From Dyella flagellata (lineage in GTDB: Bacteria; Pseudomonadota; Gammaproteobacteria; Xanthomonadales; Rhodanobacteraceae), in assembly GCF_030160275.1 (NCBI RefSeq), contig NZ_BSOA01000003.1, forward strand, positions 186,001 to 250,000: DNA of 64,000 bases, given 5' to 3'. The notes beneath the pieces are model-generated. The model saw only the letters and a program-made list of their open reading frames with translations. It did not search any database and was not told the origin of the DNA. Positions 61,270 to 64,000 of the stretch are shown here, piece by piece. The position numbers and the translations under genes are program-made. Each line of letters begins with the position of its first letter. Position 1 is the first letter of the stretch.

Positions 61270-62457
61270 TCATTCCCCAAGATTGGCGCGAATGATCTTC
61301 TCGGCTTGAGCGTCGGCTTGCGCGGCAACCTGGTCATAGACGGAGGTTTGCGCGGGCGGTTGGGCAGGGGCGGATGCCAGCGCAGGACCATGGTCGTTGC
61401 TGATGTCGACGGTGACATCGGTGGAAAGGCCGACCCGCAGCGGATGCGTGTCCAGTTCATCGTTGTTGAGCGCAATGCGCACCGGCACGCGTTGTACAAC
61501 CTTGATCCAGTTGCCGGTGGCGTTCTGGGCCGGCAGCAGCGAGAAGACACTGCCGGTGCCGGCGCCCAGGCCGATCACCTTGCCGTGGTATTCCACGCCG
61601 CCACCGTACAAGTCCGTGGTGATTTTCACCGGTTGGCCTATGCGGACGTGGCGCAACTGGTTTTCCTTGAAGTTCGCATCGATCCACAGGTCGTGCAGCG
61701 GCACGATGGTCATCAATTGCTGACCGGGAGCGATGCTGGCACCGAGCTGCACGCTGCGTTGCGCCACGTAACCGCTCACCGGCGCAACGATAGTGTTGCG
61801 TTGCGCGGCGATCCACGCGGCGCGGAAGTTTGCGCGCGCCTGCATCACGGCCGGATTGTTGGCGATGTCGGTGCCTTCCACGGCGGCGCGCGCGGATTGG
61901 GCTTGCGCTTTCGCGGCGTTCAGAGCTGCCTGCGCTTGCGCCACGCTGTCGCGCATGTGCTGCACCGTCTCGGGCGATTCGGCTTGTGCACTGACTAGCG
62001 GCAGATGACGCTTCAGGTCGGCTTCGGCCTTGCGCAGATCGACTTCGCGAGCAGCCACGGTGGCGTCGGCTTCGTTCACCGAATCGTTCTGCTGGCGAAC
62101 CTGACGCACCGCCTGCGCAAGCGAGCTGCTGGTCTGGCGCAGGCGCACGTCGGCGTCGGTGGCGTCCAGTTTCAGCAAGACCTGGCCGGCGGTAACGTGC
62201 TGCGTATCATCGGTGAGAATGGCCACCACGGTGCCGGGCACTTGCGAAGAGAGCGCCACCTGATTGCCGCCGACATAGGCGTTATCGGTGTTCTCGCGTG
62301 TGGAAAATACGAAGTACCACAGCAGGAACCAGGTCAGTGCCGCGAGTAGGAAAATCGCCGCTACGATCAGTAGCGCGCGGCTGCGCTTGGCGGGATCTTT
62401 CGCGGCCAGGCCGCTGTCGTTGGCGCCCTTGGAGAGGGCGGACTCGGAGGCGCTCAT
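61270..62457 (-). CDS. emrA: EmrA-type membrane fusion protein (HlyD family)
   Basis: The 395-residue adaptor has an N-terminal membrane helix (about 28-50, LLIVAAIFLLAALTWFLLWY), a lipoyl-like domain with NTDNAYVGGNQVALSSQVPG and VTAGQVLLKLDATDADVRLR, a coiled-coil hairpin (about 110-210), and a second half with IVAPVSGYVAQRSVQLGASI. It joins the EmrB pump to the outer membrane channel. The start at 62457 lies 2 bp after the upstream gene's stop. A tail rich in Ala, Pro and Gln is unusual but uninformative. Confidence 0.92.
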   Translation of the reverse strand: MSASESALSKGANDSGLAAKDPAKRSRALLIVAAIFLLAALTWFLLWYFVFSTRENTDNAYVGGNQVALSSQVPGTVVAILTDDTQHVTAGQVLLKLDATDADVRLRQTSSSLAQAVRQVRQQNDSVNEADATVAAREVDLRKAEADLKRHLPLVSAQAESPETVQHMRDSVAQAQAALNAAKAQAQSARAAVEGTDIANNPAVMQARANFRAAWIAAQRNTIVAPVSGYVAQRSVQLGASIAPGQQLMTIVPLHDLWIDANFKENQLRHVRIGQPVKITTDLYGGGVEYHGKVIGLGAGTGSVFSLLPAQNATGNWIKVVQRVPVRIALNNDELDTHPLRVGLSTDVTVDISNDHGPALASAPAQPPAQTSVYDQVAAQADAQAEKIIRANLGE

Positions 62458-62459
62458 GC

Positions 62460-63995
62460 TCAGGGGGCTCCTGCGGGATTCGAAGTGGGAGAGGGGGCTG
62501 CGGCGGAGGGCGCCGTCTTGGTGTCTAGATCCGATCGATAGCCGCCGCCCAGGGCCTTTATCAGCGCCAGATCGGTGCTGACCGCCTGGGCATGCAGGTT
62601 GATGGCCTGGTCGCGCTGCTGCAGCCATTGCGCTTGGGCATTGAGGCTTTCGCGGGCGTCCTTGGTGCCATGCGTGGCACGGGCCTGCGCGTTGGCGAGC
62701 AGTGCAGCGTCGGCTTTGACCTGGGCGTCCTGCTTCTCGCGACGAGCGGCGATCTGTTGCGCGGTCACTGCTTGTGTGGCGACATCGCGCGCGGCATTCG
62801 TCACCGTCACGTTGTAGTCCGCGATGGCCGCATCAAGCTGCGCGCGGCTGGCGCCGTAGCTGGCCTTGAGCCGACCGCCTTCGAAAATCGGCAGGTGCAC
62901 CGCCGGCGTGATACCGAACACCCGGCTGCCAAGGCTGAACAGATTGCCCAGATCGCCCTTGCTGCCGGACGAGACGCCGGCGAAGTGCGGTGCACCCTGG
63001 TCGGTGCTGGAAAGCCCGGCCATGGCGTTGATGCTGAAGTCGGGGAAATAGTCCGCGCGCGCGACGTCGGTCTGTTTCAGGGCCGCCTCTACCTGCCAGC
63101 GGCTGGCGGCGATGTCGGGACGGCGGGCGATCAGGTCCAGATGTGCGTTGTCCGGGATGGCGCCTTCGAGTTCGGGCAGCGCGCGCGCTTGGAGCGGCGG
63201 CAACTCGGCCGGCGATACATTCACCAGTGCAGCCAGCACTACTTTGCGAAGCTGAATCGAGCCTTCCAGAGTCGCTTGTATCTGCTGTGTATTGGCAAGC
63301 TGCGCACGTACCTGTTGCACGGTATCGGGCAGATCCACGCCTTGCCGCACGCGCAGTTCGGCAATGTGCTCAAGCCGTTGTTGCACGCCTACCGCCTGCT
63401 GGGTGAGCGCAAGGCGGTTTTCATCGGCCAGCAGGCCGAAATACGCATCCGCTACGGCATTCTGGATGCTGAGCATCGCGGCGCTGCGCTCAGCTTCCGC
63501 CGCGTGTGCCTGGTCGAGTGCGGCCTCGATCGACGAGCGCTTCTTGCCCCACCAATCGAAATCGTATTCGAGTTGCAGGCTCAGGTCGGCCTGGTTGTAC
63601 CAGTTGAAACCGAGCAGGGAAGGCGGGATCAAGCCATGATCGCTCATACGCTGGCGCGTGAGCTGTCCATTGCCCTTGATGCTGAGGCCGGCCTGCGCCG
63701 CGGTAACGCGCACCGACTGCTCGGCGGTTTTTACGCGCGTACGTGCCTGCGCCAGGTCGGGAGACTGTTGCATGACTAGCGCCATGACCTGATCCAGTTG
63801 CGGATCGTTGTACACGCGCCACCATTCAGCAGCCGGCCAACCGGCGTTTGCCGTGGTCGGCAATCCGGCCAGCGGCACGTCATCGCGCAAGGCCGGGTGC
63901 TGCACCTTGGAAGGAATCCAGCAGCCGGCAAGGCTCAGCACGGTAACGAGTGCGAGCGGACGAAGCCGCGCGATAGGAATTGAAGCGACGTTCAT
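62460..63995 (-). CDS. Outer membrane efflux lipoprotein (TolC/OprM-NodT family)
   Basis: The 511-residue outer membrane channel has a lipoprotein signal ending LSLAGC (cysteine at about residue 25) and two OEP repeats of coiled-coil helices, with EWWRVYNDPQLDQVMALVMQ and ALKQTDVARADYFPDFSINA. The LIARRPDIAASRWQVEAALK motif is characteristic of RND/EmrAB-type factors. It heads the leftward operon with emrA and emrB. The start ATG is 5 bp from the window edge, so its promoter and any regulator lie outside. Confidence 0.92.
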   Translation of the reverse strand: MNVASIPIARLRPLALVTVLSLAGCWIPSKVQHPALRDDVPLAGLPTTANAGWPAAEWWRVYNDPQLDQVMALVMQQSPDLAQARTRVKTAEQSVRVTAAQAGLSIKGNGQLTRQRMSDHGLIPPSLLGFNWYNQADLSLQLEYDFDWWGKKRSSIEAALDQAHAAEAERSAAMLSIQNAVADAYFGLLADENRLALTQQAVGVQQRLEHIAELRVRQGVDLPDTVQQVRAQLANTQQIQATLEGSIQLRKVVLAALVNVSPAELPPLQARALPELEGAIPDNAHLDLIARRPDIAASRWQVEAALKQTDVARADYFPDFSINAMAGLSSTDQGAPHFAGVSSGSKGDLGNLFSLGSRVFGITPAVHLPIFEGGRLKASYGASRAQLDAAIADYNVTVTNAARDVATQAVTAQQIAARREKQDAQVKADAALLANAQARATHGTKDARESLNAQAQWLQQRDQAINLHAQAVSTDLALIKALGGGYRSDLDTKTAPSAAAPSPTSNPAGAP

Positions 63996-64000
63996 GGCGG

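Overview
The window is a stretch of GC-rich chromosome from a gammaproteobacterium of the order Xanthomonadales (Lysobacterales), most likely Rhodanobacteraceae (Dyella/Luteibacter/Rhodanobacter-like). The grounds are a XanB2-type chorismatase at the left edge, a MetX-family protein of the xanthomonad serine O-succinyltransferase type, the rpsT/murJ/ribF/ileS/lspA order, and many short intergenic hairpin repeats. Nearly all genes are chromosomal housekeeping or metabolic genes. No phage, plasmid, transposase or CRISPR locus is visible.

Left part (1-21264): a 3'-partial chorismatase, a DSD1-like PLP enzyme, glmU, the complete atpIBEFHAGDC operon (read leftward), a phasin, queD, zwf, then a rightward DUF1289/Nudix/sulfurtransferase operon, a leftward crotonase-fold protein, a DUF4139 protein, a thioesterase and uvrA. 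Middle (21446-38294): a DUF2059 protein, rplU-rpmA-obgE, a three-gene MksF-MksE-MksB (JetABC-like) SMC condensin operon without the JetD nuclease, a Tat-exported N-terminal-nucleophile amidase, cutC, rpsT (TTG start), and murJ-ribF-ileS-lspA. Between ribF and ileS lies a short ORF ending in four isoleucine codons with alternative RNA hairpins, a candidate attenuator. Right part (38295-63995): pgaABCD (poly-N-acetylglucosamine export) behind a perfect Clp/CRP site and a structured leader; a LysR regulator; an AT-richer islet with a HigBA toxin-antitoxin pair and a second antitoxin-like gene next to tRNA-Leu(CAA); a cysteine-dioxygenase family gene; metX; the whole cytochrome c maturation operon ccmABCDEFGHI (read leftward); kmo; phaB and phaR (polyhydroxybutyrate); and an EmrAB/OprM-type tripartite efflux operon.

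Three kinds of repeat stand out. A REP-like hairpin (GTAGGCTGGGATnnnnATCCCAGC) is scattered through at least nine intergenic gaps. A MITE-like element of exactly 292 bp occurs twice in opposite orientation (13610-13901, 59330-59621), with terminal inverted repeats and two nested hairpins. A related element splits ccmB from ccmC (54362-54633). The ends of these elements lie directly against the start codons of zwf and ccmC and appear to supply their Shine-Dalgarno sequences. A 57-bp tandem repeat carrying a terminator hairpin fills the gap between cutC and rpsT.

Functional themes are ATP synthesis and respiration (atp, ccm), cell envelope and biofilm (glmU, murJ, lspA, pga), PHB storage (phasin, phaB, phaR), and translation (rplU, rpmA, rpsT, ileS, obgE). 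The most novel-looking signals are the ileS leader and the MITE family that donates ribosome-binding sites.
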